DNA of 64,000 nucleotides from Rhizobium sp. P32RR-XVIII (GTDB lineage: Bacteria > Pseudomonadota > Alphaproteobacteria > Rhizobiales > Rhizobiaceae). Under the pieces are notes generated by a model that saw nothing but the letters and a program-made list of their open reading frames with translations, was not told the origin of the DNA and searched no databases. The DNA is taken from contig NZ_JABAIH010000005.1 of NCBI RefSeq assembly GCF_012641395.1, positions 372,001-436,000 of the forward strand, written 5' to 3'. The translations under genes were made by a program, and so were the position numbers. Below, piece after piece: positions 39,219 through 48,329 of this stretch; the first letter of the stretch is position 1, and the number at the start of each line of letters is the position of its first letter.

Positions 39219-40157
39219 CTACGCAGGCGCTTCCGACGATTTTAACGATTTCGATTGAACGCGCTCGCGCCAGATGATGAAAAGCCCTGACGCCACGATG
39301 ATAAAGATGCCGATCCATTTCGAAGGGTTCGGAAAATCATTGAATAACACGTAACCGAGAATCGTCGCCGAGATGATCTCGAAATATTGGAAAGGAGCAA
39401 GCAGCGACAGCGGCGCCAAGCGGAATGCCCTGACGACCAGCATGTGCGCATAGCCGGAAATGGTGCCGAGCGCGAGCAACAGCACGAGACCAAGGGCGGA
39501 CGAGGGGAGCGACACTTCGAAGTCGGGTATGGCGAGCGCATTGCCGCCGAGGAGCGCGGCTCCCATGAAGAGCGTTCCGCCGATCCCGGCCATGGTCTGC
39601 ATCGTCAGCGGGGAATCAGCCTCGCCAATTGCCCGGTTGAGGAAGAGATAGAGTGAAAAGAGGAAGGCGCAAAATACCGGGAGAAGCGCCTTCAGGCCGA
39701 AGATTTCATAGCTCGGCTGAATGACGATCATCGCGCCCCCGAAGCCGACGACGATTGCCGTCCATCGCCGCCAGCCGACCTTGTCGCCAAGGAAGAGCGC
39801 CGAAAGCGTGGTCAGCATGAAGGGTTCGACAAAATAGATCGCGAAGACATCTGCAAGCGGCATGTATTTGACTGCGACGAAGAAAAGCAGGCTGGCTGCC
39901 CCGTGCAGGGCGCCGCGCAGCAGATTCATCCACGGCCGCTTTGCCGAAAGGGCCTTCCAACGGAAGATCGCGAAAAGCACGGGGAGGGTGCAGACCAGCT
40001 GGAAGAAGAAGCGGTAGAACGTCACCTGTCCCGGCGACATTGATTCGAACGTCGCCATATATTTGGCGATCGCATCCATGGCAGGCAGGATGACCATGGC
40101 GCCGGCCATGATGGCCATGCCTTGAAGCGGATTTTGAGGAGATGGTGCTTGGGACAT
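39219..40157 (-). CDS. EamA/DMT-family transporter
   Basis: A 312-aa protein with ten hydrophobic segments in two EamA repeats, matching the drug/metabolite transporter superfamily. Typical features are the loop ATFESMSPGQVTFYRFF in repeat one and APLSLLAPFQYFEIISA in repeat two. The start at 40157 (MSQAPSPQ) is preferred to the longer frame. The substrate is unknown. It lies 58 bp after lipB on the same strand. Confidence 0.9.
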   Translation of the reverse strand: MSQAPSPQNPLQGMAIMAGAMVILPAMDAIAKYMATFESMSPGQVTFYRFFFQLVCTLPVLFAIFRWKALSAKRPWMNLLRGALHGAASLLFFVAVKYMPLADVFAIYFVEPFMLTTLSALFLGDKVGWRRWTAIVVGFGGAMIVIQPSYEIFGLKALLPVFCAFLFSLYLFLNRAIGEADSPLTMQTMAGIGGTLFMGAALLGGNALAIPDFEVSLPSSALGLVLLLALGTISGYAHMLVVRAFRLAPLSLLAPFQYFEIISATILGYVLFNDFPNPSKWIGIFIIVASGLFIIWRERVQSKSLKSSEAPA

Positions 40158-40215
40158 GCTGCGGCTTCCGGGAACGAAGCCATCAACCACAGGAATGCCT
40201 GCCGATCAATATGGC

Positions 40216-40929
40216 TTAGCGGTCGTGCACCGTTTCGCCGAATACCGATTCGAAGGCCTCCCGCAGACGGATGTCCACATCCGTCATCATCACTGGCAGG
40301 CCAAGATCGACGAGGCTCGTCACCCCATAGGCGGAGATTCCGCAGGGGACGATGCCGGTAAAATGGTCGAGGTCCGGCTCGACATTGAGTGACAGGCCGT
40401 GGAACGTCACCCATTTGCGCAACCGGATGCCGAGGGCGGCAATCTTGTCTTCGCTCATGCTGCCGTCCGGCAGAAGCGGCTTCTCCGGCCGCCTTACCCA
40501 GACGCCGACGCGATCCTCGCGCCGCTCACCGCGGACATTCATCGATTCGAGCGTGCGGATCACCACTTCTTCCAGTGCCGCCACAAAGGCCCGCACATCC
40601 TGACGGCGGCGCTTGAGGTCCAGCATCACGTAGGCCACGCGCTGGCCGGGGCCATGGTAGGTGTATTCGCCGCCGCGACCGGTCGCAAACACCGGGAATC
40701 GGTCCGGCTGCACAAGATCTTTCGCATCGGCGCTGGTGCCTGCCGTGTAGAGCGGCGGATGCTCGACAAGCCAGACGAGTTCGTCGCCGCCTTCGGCGAT
40801 TGCCGCGACTTCACGCTCCATCGTCTCGACGGCTTCCGGATATGGCATGAGACCATCGGCGATGCGCCATCGCACCGGCTTGGAGCCTTCGATAGGAAAC
40901 ATGGAGAATTGGAGATCGGTGCGAAGCAT
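40216..40929 (-). CDS. lipB: Octanoyl-[acyl-carrier-protein]:protein octanoyltransferase
   Basis: It transfers octanoate from ACP to lipoyl domains such as GcvH, the first step of lipoate formation. The catalytic dyad is Lys162 ([11 protein letters not shown]) and Cys196 (GIVPCGIS), and the family motif [13 protein letters not shown] is present at 84-96. The 237-aa length fits. The start at 40929 ([10 protein letters not shown]) is plausible, and no better internal start is apparent. Confidence 0.95.
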   Translation of the reverse strand: MLRTDLQFSMFPIEGSKPVRWRIADGLMPYPEAVETMEREVAAIAEGGDELVWLVEHPPLYTAGTSADAKDLVQPDRFPVFATGRGGEYTYHGPGQRVAYVMLDLKRRRQDVRAFVAALEEVVIRTLESMNVRGERREDRVGVWVRRPEKPLLPDGSMSEDKIAALGIRLRKWVTFHGLSLNVEPDLDHFTGIVPCGISAYGVTSLVDLGLPVMMTDVDIRLREAFESVFGETVHDR

Positions 40930-41104
40930 GAATTTTCCCTCGCCGCATGATGATCGCAGGCGGCAGACCGCCTATATGGCCCCGTTTTCAGGGCAATTCA
41001 AATGCTGTGATTTCTTTTGCAAAAATCTGTCACATCGCCCTTGTGCACCCAAGATGCTTTTGCTACATGCTGCCCCGCCGACGCAAATCGGCACCTACCA
41101 CGAT

Positions 41105-41189
41105 GCGGTCGTGGCGGAATTGGTAGACGCGCAGCGTTGAGGTCGCTGTGGGGCAACCCGTGGAAGTTCGAGTCTTCTCGACCGCACCA
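41105..41189 (+). tRNA. tRNA-Leu (GAG)
   Basis: The 7-bp acceptor stem GCGGTCG / CGACCGC, D-loop segment TGGTAGACGCGC, and anticodon stem CAGCG / CGCTG around loop TTGAGGT give anticodon GAG. A long variable arm (GTGGGGCAACCCGT) marks a class II tRNA. TTCGAGTC is in the T arm and CCA is encoded. It reads CUC and CUU codons. A strong terminator follows. Confidence 0.97.
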
Positions 41190-41191
41190 AG

Positions 41192-41217
41192 AACCCGGCT
41201 TTGGCCGGGTTTTTTGT
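41192..41217 (+). terminator. Intrinsic terminator of tRNA-Leu
   Basis: An 8-bp stem AACCCGGC / GCCGGGTT with a TTTG loop is followed by a T run, immediately after the CCA end. Confidence 0.9.
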
Positions 41218-41410
41218 TTTTAAATCAATGATTTGCATTTTGATGTGTCCGATGCCAGAACCAAGCTTGGGAGACATTTACTCGCTCGCACTACTCCACG
41301 CCGGCGGGTGGCTTGGCCTTCTTGGCATTGTCGTCAAATATTGAAATTGCTGTCTAGAACGGAAACTTCCTGCCGTCAGGTGGGGGCGGCATTGCTGCCC
41401 GTTCCTGCTT

Positions 41411-41998
41411 TCAAGACACTTTCGGTTTCAGCAAAAGCTGAATGAGCAGGTCGGCCATTGAGCGCATACGTGCCTCGTCGCCGTATACCCGCTCAATCAC
41501 AACGAGCCCGCGCGTGTGCGTGACGATCAAGCGCGCCGCATCCGATGGCGAGAGCGCCAGTTTTTCTGCGTCGTCGGGTCGCGACAGTCTTTCATCCAAG
41601 GCCTTTTCGATCTCGTCTAGGAGGTCTCTGATTGCTGAGCGGACGGCCTCATCCAGCGCCTCAATGCCGACCGCCGTTTTCGTGCTCAGGCAACCCCTTG
41701 TCGGCGCGCCTGTTCTCATCGACTTGATGACAAATTCGAAAAAGCTCTGAAGCGCCTCGCGCATCTTCGGCTTGTCCATCGCCTCGCGCATCTTTTGGAC
41801 ATAGGCGTCGCGGTAGACACCAAAGACACGCAGGAACAAGGTCTCCTTGTCTCCATAGGCATTGTAGAGCGAGCCGCGCTGCACACCGGTCGCCTCAGCC
41901 AGATCCTGCATAGATGTTTGCGAGAACCCCTTCTGCCAGAAGAGGGTCAATGCTTTGTCGAGCATCTCGCTTTCATCGAACTGGCGAACTCCCACCAT
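41411..41998 (-). CDS. TetR-family repressor, probable regulator of the divergent MFS/SDR genes
   Basis: A 195-aa TetR protein with an N-terminal helix-turn-helix (TSMQDLAEATGVQRGSLYNAY, residues about 28-48) and a C-terminal ligand domain with TRGCLSTKTAVGIE. The three tandem palindromes in the gap to the MFS gene are the likely operators for both genes. The ligand is unknown. The 220-bp gap between the tRNA terminator and this gene shows no other feature. Confidence 0.9.
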   Translation of the reverse strand: MVGVRQFDESEMLDKALTLFWQKGFSQTSMQDLAEATGVQRGSLYNAYGDKETLFLRVFGVYRDAYVQKMREAMDKPKMREALQSFFEFVIKSMRTGAPTRGCLSTKTAVGIEALDEAVRSAIRDLLDEIEKALDERLSRPDDAEKLALSPSDAARLIVTHTRGLVVIERVYGDEARMRSMADLLIQLLLKPKVS

Positions 41999-42045
41999 TC
42001 TCTTGCTCCGTGGAATTGAAACCCGAGGGAATCATAAGCATCCTT

Positions 42046-42097
42046 GACACTGATGTCAAATTTGACTAGGTCGTCAAACTTGACACCTATGTCAAAG
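42046..42097. promoter_or_regulatory. Three tandem TetR-type operators (TTGAC-N6-GTCAA)
   Basis: TTGACACTGATGTCAA (42046), TTGACTAGGTCGTCAA (42064) and TTGACACCTATGTCAA (42082) are three 16-bp palindromes at an exact 18-bp period. They lie 47 bp upstream of the TetR gene start and 63 bp upstream of the MFS start. Each TTGAC also resembles a -35 element, so binding would block promoters in both directions. Confidence 0.85.
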
Positions 42098-42160
42098 ATG
42101 ACTCGTGGCCGTCCCGATGGGGAAGGCGACAGTGTTCAACCTTCTATTTTTGGTGCGCGA

Positions 42161-43390
42161 ATGTCTTCACAACCCGCTTCTTTCACATCGGCGAAGATCG
42201 ATCAGTTGCTCGTCCGGCGTTATATCTTCGCAGGTTTATGCGCGAGCCTCGATAGTATCGGCCTCGCCCGCTTCGCTTTCACACCTCTTGTTCCGGAACT
42301 CATTCAAGCCCACTGGTTCTCGGCTTCCAGCGTGGCCTATCTGGCTGCCGCCAATCTGGCCGGCTATGTGTGCGGTGCGCTCATCGGCCGGCCGCTCGCC
42401 ACGCGCTTCGCCAACGAACACATTTTGCGGCTTATGATGGTCTTGATTTCCGCCGCTTTCTTCGCGTGTGCCACCCCCCAGTCCTTTTCATGGTATTTCG
42501 CCTGGCGTTTCGTCTCAGGCATCGCCGGGGGCGTTGTCATGGTGCTGGTCGCGGCAACCATCCTGCCGCATGTCCCCGCAGCGCGGAAAGGCGCGGCAGG
42601 GGGTGCGATCTTCCTCGGACTCGGTTTGGGCATTGCCGGTTCGGGAACCATCATCCCTCTATTGCTGGAACTGGGCTTGGCGCAGACGTGGATCGGCCTC
42701 GGCATCATTTCCGTGATCCTGACGGCAGCAAGCTGGTTTGCTTGGCCATCGAGCTACCTCCACCCGCGTGTCGATAGCCGTGACGCCCCAACCAGTCACG
42801 CCATGCACTTCGGCAGGGATATCAAACTGCTCTATTTGCAATATGCTCTGATGGCCGCCGCCGCCGTGCCGCCGATGGTCTTTCTCGTCGATTTCGTCGC
42901 CCGCGGCCTAGGCGAGGGCACCTATCTCGGGGCGGTCTTCTGGGCGATCTATGGCTTGGGCGCCATTGCCGGTCCTCCGTTGTATGGATACCTGGCCGAT
43001 CGTCTCGGCGCCAAACCAACGGTCAGGATCGTGTCCCTTGTCGCGGCGGTCGGTCTTGCTGCCTTCTACGTCACCGATAACCTGATCGTCCTCGGGAGTA
43101 TCACCCTTGTCGTCGGTACATTCGCTCCAGGTATCGTCCCCTTATTCCTTGCGCGAGTACACGAGGTCGTAACCCACAATTCGACCCGCCAGAACGTTGC
43201 CTGGACTCGTGCCAGCATCATTTCCGCCGCCGCCCTGGCGGTGGCCGCGTATGCCTTTTCCGCTCTGTTCAATGCTACGGGCGGCAGCCACCGTCTGCTG
43301 TTCCTGACGGCGGCCGCGATGTTGATTGTCTCCATGCTCGCTGGTGTCGCCACATCAGGCAATTCTCGCGCGGCAAGCAAGCGCGCGTAA
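42161..43390 (+). CDS. MFS transporter, YbfB/YjiJ type
   Basis: A 409-aa permease with about 12 membrane segments. The first segment with GLARFAFTPLVPEL is characteristic of the YbfB/YjiJ group. The start at ATG 42161 (MSSQPASFTS) is chosen because the frame upstream runs through the operator array; the ribosome site is weak. The likely role is efflux of a compound sensed by the adjacent TetR protein. The SDR gene follows 46 bp later on the same strand. Confidence 0.88.
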   Translation: MSSQPASFTSAKIDQLLVRRYIFAGLCASLDSIGLARFAFTPLVPELIQAHWFSASSVAYLAAANLAGYVCGALIGRPLATRFANEHILRLMMVLISAAFFACATPQSFSWYFAWRFVSGIAGGVVMVLVAATILPHVPAARKGAAGGAIFLGLGLGIAGSGTIIPLLLELGLAQTWIGLGIISVILTAASWFAWPSSYLHPRVDSRDAPTSHAMHFGRDIKLLYLQYALMAAAAVPPMVFLVDFVARGLGEGTYLGAVFWAIYGLGAIAGPPLYGYLADRLGAKPTVRIVSLVAAVGLAAFYVTDNLIVLGSITLVVGTFAPGIVPLFLARVHEVVTHNSTRQNVAWTRASIISAAALAVAAYAFSALFNATGGSHRLLFLTAAAMLIVSMLAGVATSGNSRAASKRA

Positions 43391-43436
43391 TCAAAATCCT
43401 TCCATGCCCACATCACCAAAATCGAAAGGAATAACA

Positions 43437-44180
43437 ATGACTTCTCCTGTTGTATTGATCACCGGTGCCCTGGCCGGTATCGGTCGCGCCACCGCATTTG
43501 CCTTCGCGCAAGCGGGAGCGCGACTGGTGATTTCAGGGAGACGTGAGCAGGAAGGCCTCGCCCTTGCGCAGGAAATGCGCAAAACGGGAGCGGAGGTAGA
43601 ATTCGTCCGTGCCGATGTCCGTTACGAGGACGAGGTTCGTCACATGATCGACAGCGCCGTTTCCCATTTTGGTCGCTTGGACGCCGCGGTTAATAACGCG
43701 GGCGTCGATGGCATTCTTGGACCGATTGTTGACCAGACTGCCGAAACCTATGCCGCAACCTTCGACACCAACGTCCTCGGAACTCTGTTGTGCATGAAGC
43801 ATGAATTGCGAGTGATGCTTGCCCAAGGGAGCGGAAGCATTGTCAATCTATCCTCTGCTGTCGGAAAAAAAGGTGCTGCGGGCGCGGCGGTTTACACTGC
43901 CAGTAAGCATGCCGTCGAAGGTCTGACGAAGGCGGCCGCGCTCGAGGTGGCCGGCTCCGGAGTGCGTGTCAACGCGGTGGCACCTGGTCCCACCGACACC
44001 GACATGCTCACCCGTTTTGCAGGGGGCGATGCTGGCAAGGACAGCATGGCACGAGCATTGGCTTCACAGCGCTTGGGACGGCCGGAGGAAGTGGCAGCGG
44101 CAATCGTATTCGCTGCCCTCGGCAATTCGACGTTCATGGTCGGTCACTCACTTTCGGTCGACGGTGGATACACCGCCTAG
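43437..44180 (+). CDS. Short-chain dehydrogenase/reductase (SDR)
   Basis: A 247-aa classical SDR. The cofactor motif is TGALAGIG (residues 9-16), NNAG is present (NNAGVDG), and the catalytic Ser and YxxxK are in NLSSAVG and YTASK. The C-terminal part ends LSVDGGYTA as usual. Arg residues after strand 2 (SGRREQEG) suggest NADP(H). The start follows AAAGGA. It is probably co-transcribed with the MFS gene, so it may modify the same compound. Confidence 0.92.
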   Translation: MTSPVVLITGALAGIGRATAFAFAQAGARLVISGRREQEGLALAQEMRKTGAEVEFVRADVRYEDEVRHMIDSAVSHFGRLDAAVNNAGVDGILGPIVDQTAETYAATFDTNVLGTLLCMKHELRVMLAQGSGSIVNLSSAVGKKGAAGAAVYTASKHAVEGLTKAAALEVAGSGVRVNAVAPGPTDTDMLTRFAGGDAGKDSMARALASQRLGRPEEVAAAIVFAALGNSTFMVGHSLSVDGGYTA

Positions 44181-44290
44181 GCGTGACAGTCGGGCGGCGG
44201 TCTCTCTTGTACGACTGCCGTCCTGCTCGACGAAGCTAGCAGCCCGAGTTCCCAGTCCCGAGAGCTGAAAGCGCCGGAAACGTCCAGTGA

Positions 44291-44932
44291 TCAATCCGGA
44301 CATTCGGCACCGGTATTCACCCAGGCGGCGATCAGGGCGGCAAAGGTCTCCTGCGAGCCGGGAGGGGCGCTGCGTCCTGCGCCCGGATGCCAGGCCCAGC
44401 CGACCAGATGGTCTTCGCCCGTATGGCGTATGAGATCGGCATGGGAACGATTGCCGTTCCGGCTCGTATCTTTCACCTGTTGGCAGATCTCGCCCACCGT
44501 CAGCCCTTGCCACGCCATGCTGGCCGGCGCCAATGACCAGTGCGCGTTCCCCGGAATGGATTTCATGCGGCTGCCGACGATCGGACGGTTCTCGGCACCG
44601 TGGCAGGTGCTGCATGCAAGTCCCGCCGGACCTACCGAGCTTTGGCTGGCATTCATCAACGGCACATGCGGGTGCATGTCCTCACCCTGCGTCGGGCTGC
44701 GCGTTGCCGGATGGCAGTTGATGCAGCGCGGGTGCGTCAGGACGCGGCTTGCCTCCTCGAAGATGGCCTTCGAGCGCGCGCTGGTGTCCGCAATCGTATC
44801 AAAGTCAGAGACGGCCTTGAGAGCTCCGCCATCGGATGTTTCAGCATGACTCTGCATGGACCCCATGCCGGCAACGATCCCGCTCGCAGCAAGAACGGCG
44901 GCGAGCGGGATAGCGAAAATCCGCTTCGTCAT
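44291..44932 (-). CDS. Dihaem c-type cytochrome subunit of the molybdoenzyme
   Basis: A 213-aa exported protein with a signal peptide (IPLAAVLAASGIVAGM, cut near SHA). Two haem-binding motifs are visible: CINCH near residue 73 and CSTCH near 107. It is encoded directly after the Moco subunit (2-bp gap), so it probably takes electrons from that enzyme to the respiratory chain in the periplasm. The start ATG at 44932 begins the signal peptide; a longer frame upstream is antisense to nothing but overlaps the previous gene. Confidence 0.87.
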   Translation of the reverse strand: MTKRIFAIPLAAVLAASGIVAGMGSMQSHAETSDGGALKAVSDFDTIADTSARSKAIFEEASRVLTHPRCINCHPATRSPTQGEDMHPHVPLMNASQSSVGPAGLACSTCHGAENRPIVGSRMKSIPGNAHWSLAPASMAWQGLTVGEICQQVKDTSRNGNRSHADLIRHTGEDHLVGWAWHPGAGRSAPPGSQETFAALIAAWVNTGAECPD

Positions 44933-44934
44933 GA

Positions 44935-47088
44935 TCACACCCTCCGCAATTCGTTCTGATTGATCGGCAACGACCGCAGCCGCTTGCCGGTCGCCGCGAA
45001 GATCGCGTTGAGGAGCGAGGGTGCGACACCAGGCGTGCCGACCTCTCCTATGCCGCCTGGGGCCTCGGAACTCGGCACGATGTGGACCTCGATCTTGGGT
45101 GTCTCGTAGATCCGCAGAACGGGAGAATCGTCGAAGTTGCTCTCCACCACGGCACCGTTCCGGACGGTGATGCGTCCGTAGAGAGCGGCACTGAGACCGT
45201 AGATGATGCCACTTTGTATCTGGGCTTCGATCGTGTCTGGGTTGACGACCTGGCCGCAATCGACGGCGCAGATGATGCGGTCCGTCTTGAGCTTTCCGTC
45301 TTCTCCGACGCTCACTTCCGAGATCATCGCGGCGAAACTGCCGAAATCCTCCGCGACAGCAATGCCTCTTCCCTTGCCGGCCGGGAGGGCGGTTGTCCAT
45401 CCGGCCTTGTCCGCCGCCAGATCGAGCGCGGCGAGGAGACGCGGTTTATGCTGAAGCAGGCGCCGCCGGTACTCCAGCGAATCGACGCCGGCAGCATGGG
45501 CCAACTCGTCGATACCGCCTTCAACTACGGGCACATTGCGGGTCGCGCCGACGCCGCGCCAATTGCCTGTCAACATGCCGTCCGGCGCCTCGTGGCGGAC
45601 GAAGTCCGTATATTTGTTCGGGATCGCATAGGGCGTCTCTGCACCACCCATGATATCAAGGTCTATGCCATTGCGGGTGAAGGCCGGCAGCCAGCGTGCC
45701 ATGACCGAGGGGCCGATGACACGATGACGCCAGGAAACGGGTAAGCCGTCCGGCCCCAGGGTCGCGGTGACCTTGCTGTAGTTGAGATAGCGGTAACAGT
45801 CGTGGCGGATATCCTCCTCACGGCTCCAGGTGACCTTGACGGGGCCATCCACCTGCTTTGCGATCTTCGCCGCCAGAATGACGCCGTCGACATCCAGTCG
45901 CCGGCCGAAACCGCCGCCGAGAAAGTGGTTGTGCACGACGATCTTTTCCAAGGGGAGGCCTGTAACATCAGCGACGACCTGCCTTGTTCGTCCCATGATC
46001 TGCGTGCCGACCCATACATCGCAGCCATCAGTGCGGACATGGAGCGTGCAGTTCATCGGCTCCATGGCCGAATGGGTGAGGATCGGGAGGCGGTAGACGA
46101 ACTCAAGCGCAGGTCCGTGCTCGGCTTCCGCTTTCGCAACATCGCCCACATTGATGTGTGGCAGAGCGTTGCCGCCAATTGCATCTTCCGCGCGCTTCTC
46201 CAAATCAACCAGCGAAAGAGCGCCATTCGGGCCGGGCTCCCATTCGATGGAGAGAGCCGCGAGCCCCTTTCTTGCGGCACCGGTGTTGTCGGCGACCACG
46301 GCAACAGCATCCTCTATCCGGACGACCTGTTTGACGCCCTTTACCGCCATTGCCGGTCCGTCTTCGACCGCGCGCAGTTTGCCGCCGAAGTGGGGACAGA
46401 TCGCGATCGCCGCGTAAGACACGCCTTCCGGGCGGGCGTCGATACCGTATTTCGCCGTACCGTTGACCTTTTCCGGACTGTCAAGACGCCGGATGGACTG
46501 GCCGATCAGCTTGAAGCTGGACGCAGGCTTCAGGGGCATTTCCTGCGGAACGGCTTCGGATGCCGCAGCCTGTATCAGGCTGCCATAGGCAGCGCGGCGG
46601 CCGCTTGCGGCGTGGGCGACATGCCCGGCCTCGGCGTTGCACGTTTCCGGCGCGACGCCCCAGCCACGCGCCGCAGCGTTCACCAGCATGATGCGAGCGG
46701 CGGCGCCCGCCTTGCGCATCGGCGCGTAAACACCGCGGATGGCGATGGAGCCGCCGGTGATCTGGTCGCCCAGCAAAGGGTTTGCATAACGCGTGGGATC
46801 GGCCGGTGCATGCTCCAGCACCACCTGATCCAGGGTGACCTCCAACTCTTCGGCCAGCAGCATGGCGACCGAAGTATAAACGCCTTGTCCCATTTCCACG
46901 GACGGCATGACGAAGACGATCTTGCCTTCGGCAGGGATGCGAATGAAGGCGTTCGGTTCAAACGCCTCTTCGGCAGCGGACGAAGGCGAAGGCTGCAGGC
47001 CAATGACGAGGCCCGCTCCTGTCAGCGACGCGCCGATCAGAAAGTTGCGTCGCGAGACGGCGAGATTGATCTTGTCATGAATGGACAT
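44935..47088 (-). CDS. Molybdopterin-binding subunit, isoquinoline 1-oxidoreductase beta type
   Basis: A 717-aa xanthine-dehydrogenase-family Moco subunit. The N terminus has a twin-arginine signal (SRRNFLIGASLTGAG), so the folded enzyme is exported. Motifs include EMGQGVYTSVAMLLAEEL, NHFLGGGFGRR in the Moco region and the C-terminal GEVGTPGVAPSLLNAI, with the active-site Glu region. IorB-like enzymes oxidise N-heterocycles or aldehydes; the actual substrate is unknown. It forms an operon with the Fe-S subunit (4-bp gap) and the cytochrome. Confidence 0.9.
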   Translation of the reverse strand: MSIHDKINLAVSRRNFLIGASLTGAGLVIGLQPSPSSAAEEAFEPNAFIRIPAEGKIVFVMPSVEMGQGVYTSVAMLLAEELEVTLDQVVLEHAPADPTRYANPLLGDQITGGSIAIRGVYAPMRKAGAAARIMLVNAAARGWGVAPETCNAEAGHVAHAASGRRAAYGSLIQAAASEAVPQEMPLKPASSFKLIGQSIRRLDSPEKVNGTAKYGIDARPEGVSYAAIAICPHFGGKLRAVEDGPAMAVKGVKQVVRIEDAVAVVADNTGAARKGLAALSIEWEPGPNGALSLVDLEKRAEDAIGGNALPHINVGDVAKAEAEHGPALEFVYRLPILTHSAMEPMNCTLHVRTDGCDVWVGTQIMGRTRQVVADVTGLPLEKIVVHNHFLGGGFGRRLDVDGVILAAKIAKQVDGPVKVTWSREEDIRHDCYRYLNYSKVTATLGPDGLPVSWRHRVIGPSVMARWLPAFTRNGIDLDIMGGAETPYAIPNKYTDFVRHEAPDGMLTGNWRGVGATRNVPVVEGGIDELAHAAGVDSLEYRRRLLQHKPRLLAALDLAADKAGWTTALPAGKGRGIAVAEDFGSFAAMISEVSVGEDGKLKTDRIICAVDCGQVVNPDTIEAQIQSGIIYGLSAALYGRITVRNGAVVESNFDDSPVLRIYETPKIEVHIVPSSEAPGGIGEVGTPGVAPSLLNAIFAATGKRLRSLPINQNELRRV

Positions 47089-47092
47089 CGCA

Positions 47093-47551
47093 TCACCTCG
47101 CCTGTGCGGCCGCCTTGATGGCGGCTCGAATGCGCGGATACGTACCGCATCGGCAGATATTTCCGGCCATGACGGCATCGATATCGCCGTCGGTCGGCGA
47201 CGGATTGGCAGCGAGCAGCGCGGCCGCGGACATGATCTGTCCGGATTGACAGTAGCCGCACTGGACGACATCTATGTCGAGCCAGGCCTTCTGCACACGG
47301 GCGCCCTCGGCAGTCTCGCCAATCGCCTCGATCGTGGTGATCGGCTTGTCCACCGCATCGGCGAGCGGCATGACACACGACCTCACGGGCACGCCATCGA
47401 CATGCACCGTACAGGCGCCGCACATTGCGATGCCGCAGCCAAATTTCGTTCCGGTAAGCCCTATGGTGTCGCGTAAGACCCATAGCAGCGGAATGTCGCC
47501 ATCCACATCGATGGCATATTGCTTGCCATTGACCACAAGATCATAAGACAT
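47093..47551 (-). CDS. [2Fe-2S] subunit, isoquinoline 1-oxidoreductase alpha type
   Basis: The 152-aa protein has two 2Fe-2S sites. The plant-ferredoxin-like site is [13 protein letters not shown] plus the later Cys of RSCVMPL, and the helical site is CGYCQSGQ and CRCGTYPRI. It passes electrons from the Moco subunit. It has no signal peptide and is presumably exported with the Tat-bearing partner. It is the first gene of the three-gene operon. Confidence 0.92.
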   Translation of the reverse strand: MSYDLVVNGKQYAIDVDGDIPLLWVLRDTIGLTGTKFGCGIAMCGACTVHVDGVPVRSCVMPLADAVDKPITTIEAIGETAEGARVQKAWLDIDVVQCGYCQSGQIMSAAALLAANPSPTDGDIDAVMAGNICRCGTYPRIRAAIKAAAQAR

Positions 47552-47880
47552 GTGAATATCGGCTGAAAGCCGTCCCCGACGAACACCCCAGCGCCTGCGA
47601 AACTACCAGTAAACCGCGGAGGTCGCCAGTTACATTTTGCAAGGCCGGCCCGCGCGATAAGCATGGGATTGTTCTGCCTTCCGAGCTGGCGGAGCAGAAG
47701 GTTCCGTACCTGTCCTCGGCGCTACGTTAATGCGGTCTGCCCGCGCCGGGTAGACGGACCCATCGAGAGCGCCGCCGGTGTTCTTTATTCCGCCAAAAAG
47801 TTCGTTCACGAGCCGTTAAGCGTAAACGTGCAATTTGAGATTCTGCGGGTGGGGCAGGCTCTAATCCCAACGGAGACAAA
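47552..47880. other. Intergenic stretch of about 330 bp
   Basis: The gap separates the divergent molybdoenzyme operon and a small secreted protein. No convincing reading frame, long palindrome or recognised operator was seen. Both promoters must lie here. Confidence 0.4.
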
Positions 47881-48207
47881 ATGAAAAGACTAGTCTTGTC
47901 CACGCTCATCGCCGTTATAACGGCCAGCAGCGTCCTTACCGTGGCCGGCTCTGCGTCAGCAGACGACTGGCGCCGGCGGCATTACAACAATCACCACCAT
48001 CATAATGGCAATGGCAATGCAATTGCCGGCGGTTTGGCTGCCGGTGTGATCGGCGGCCTCATCGGCGGCGCGATCGTCAACAGCAGCGGTCCGCGATACA
48101 TCGATCCCCCGCCGCCACCACCGCCGCGTTGCTGGTTCGAGGACCGTCGAGTCCCGAACGCTTATGACGGTGGTTGGCACACGGAAAGCATCCGCGTCTG
48201 CCGATAG
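47881..48207 (+). CDS. Small secreted protein with His-rich, glycine-zipper and polyproline parts
   Basis: A 108-aa protein with a signal peptide (cut near ASA, residue 27), then an Arg/His/Asn-rich stretch, a Gly-rich hydrophobic helix (IAGGLAAGVIGGLIGGAIV, about 48-66) like a glycine zipper, seven prolines, and a C-terminal WFEDRRVPN...VCR with two Cys likely to pair. Similar small envelope proteins are common in rhizobia, but no function is known. The GGAGAC ribosome site lies just before the ATG, and a terminator follows. Confidence 0.7.
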   Translation: MKRLVLSTLIAVITASSVLTVAGSASADDWRRRHYNNHHHHNGNGNAIAGGLAAGVIGGLIGGAIVNSSGPRYIDPPPPPPPRCWFEDRRVPNAYDGGWHTESIRVCR

Positions 48208-48224
48208 GCGCCTCCAGGTGATGA

Positions 48225-48257
48225 AAAAGGCCGGGCCAAACACGCACCGGCCTTTTC
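48225..48257 (+). terminator. Terminator after the small secreted protein gene
   Basis: AAAAGGCCGG and CCGGCCTTTT form a 10-bp stem around a 12-base spacer. The flanking A and T runs make it usable in both directions, though it mainly serves the upstream gene. Confidence 0.8.
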
Positions 48258-48329
48258 GATCTATGTAAAAGTCAAAAACGCGCGGCTTGCAGCGATTTTC
48301 GCTTGCGCGCTCACGCGCAAGCGGGCTCA

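Noticed and set aside
41105..44290. Proven genomic island at tRNA-Leu
   Set aside because: No integrase gene and no second copy of the tRNA 3' end were found, so only proximity supports it.
45802..47118. 438-codon plus-strand frame opposite the Moco subunit
   Set aside because: Shadow of the molybdoenzyme gene. The minus-strand product has clear Moco motifs and a Tat signal.
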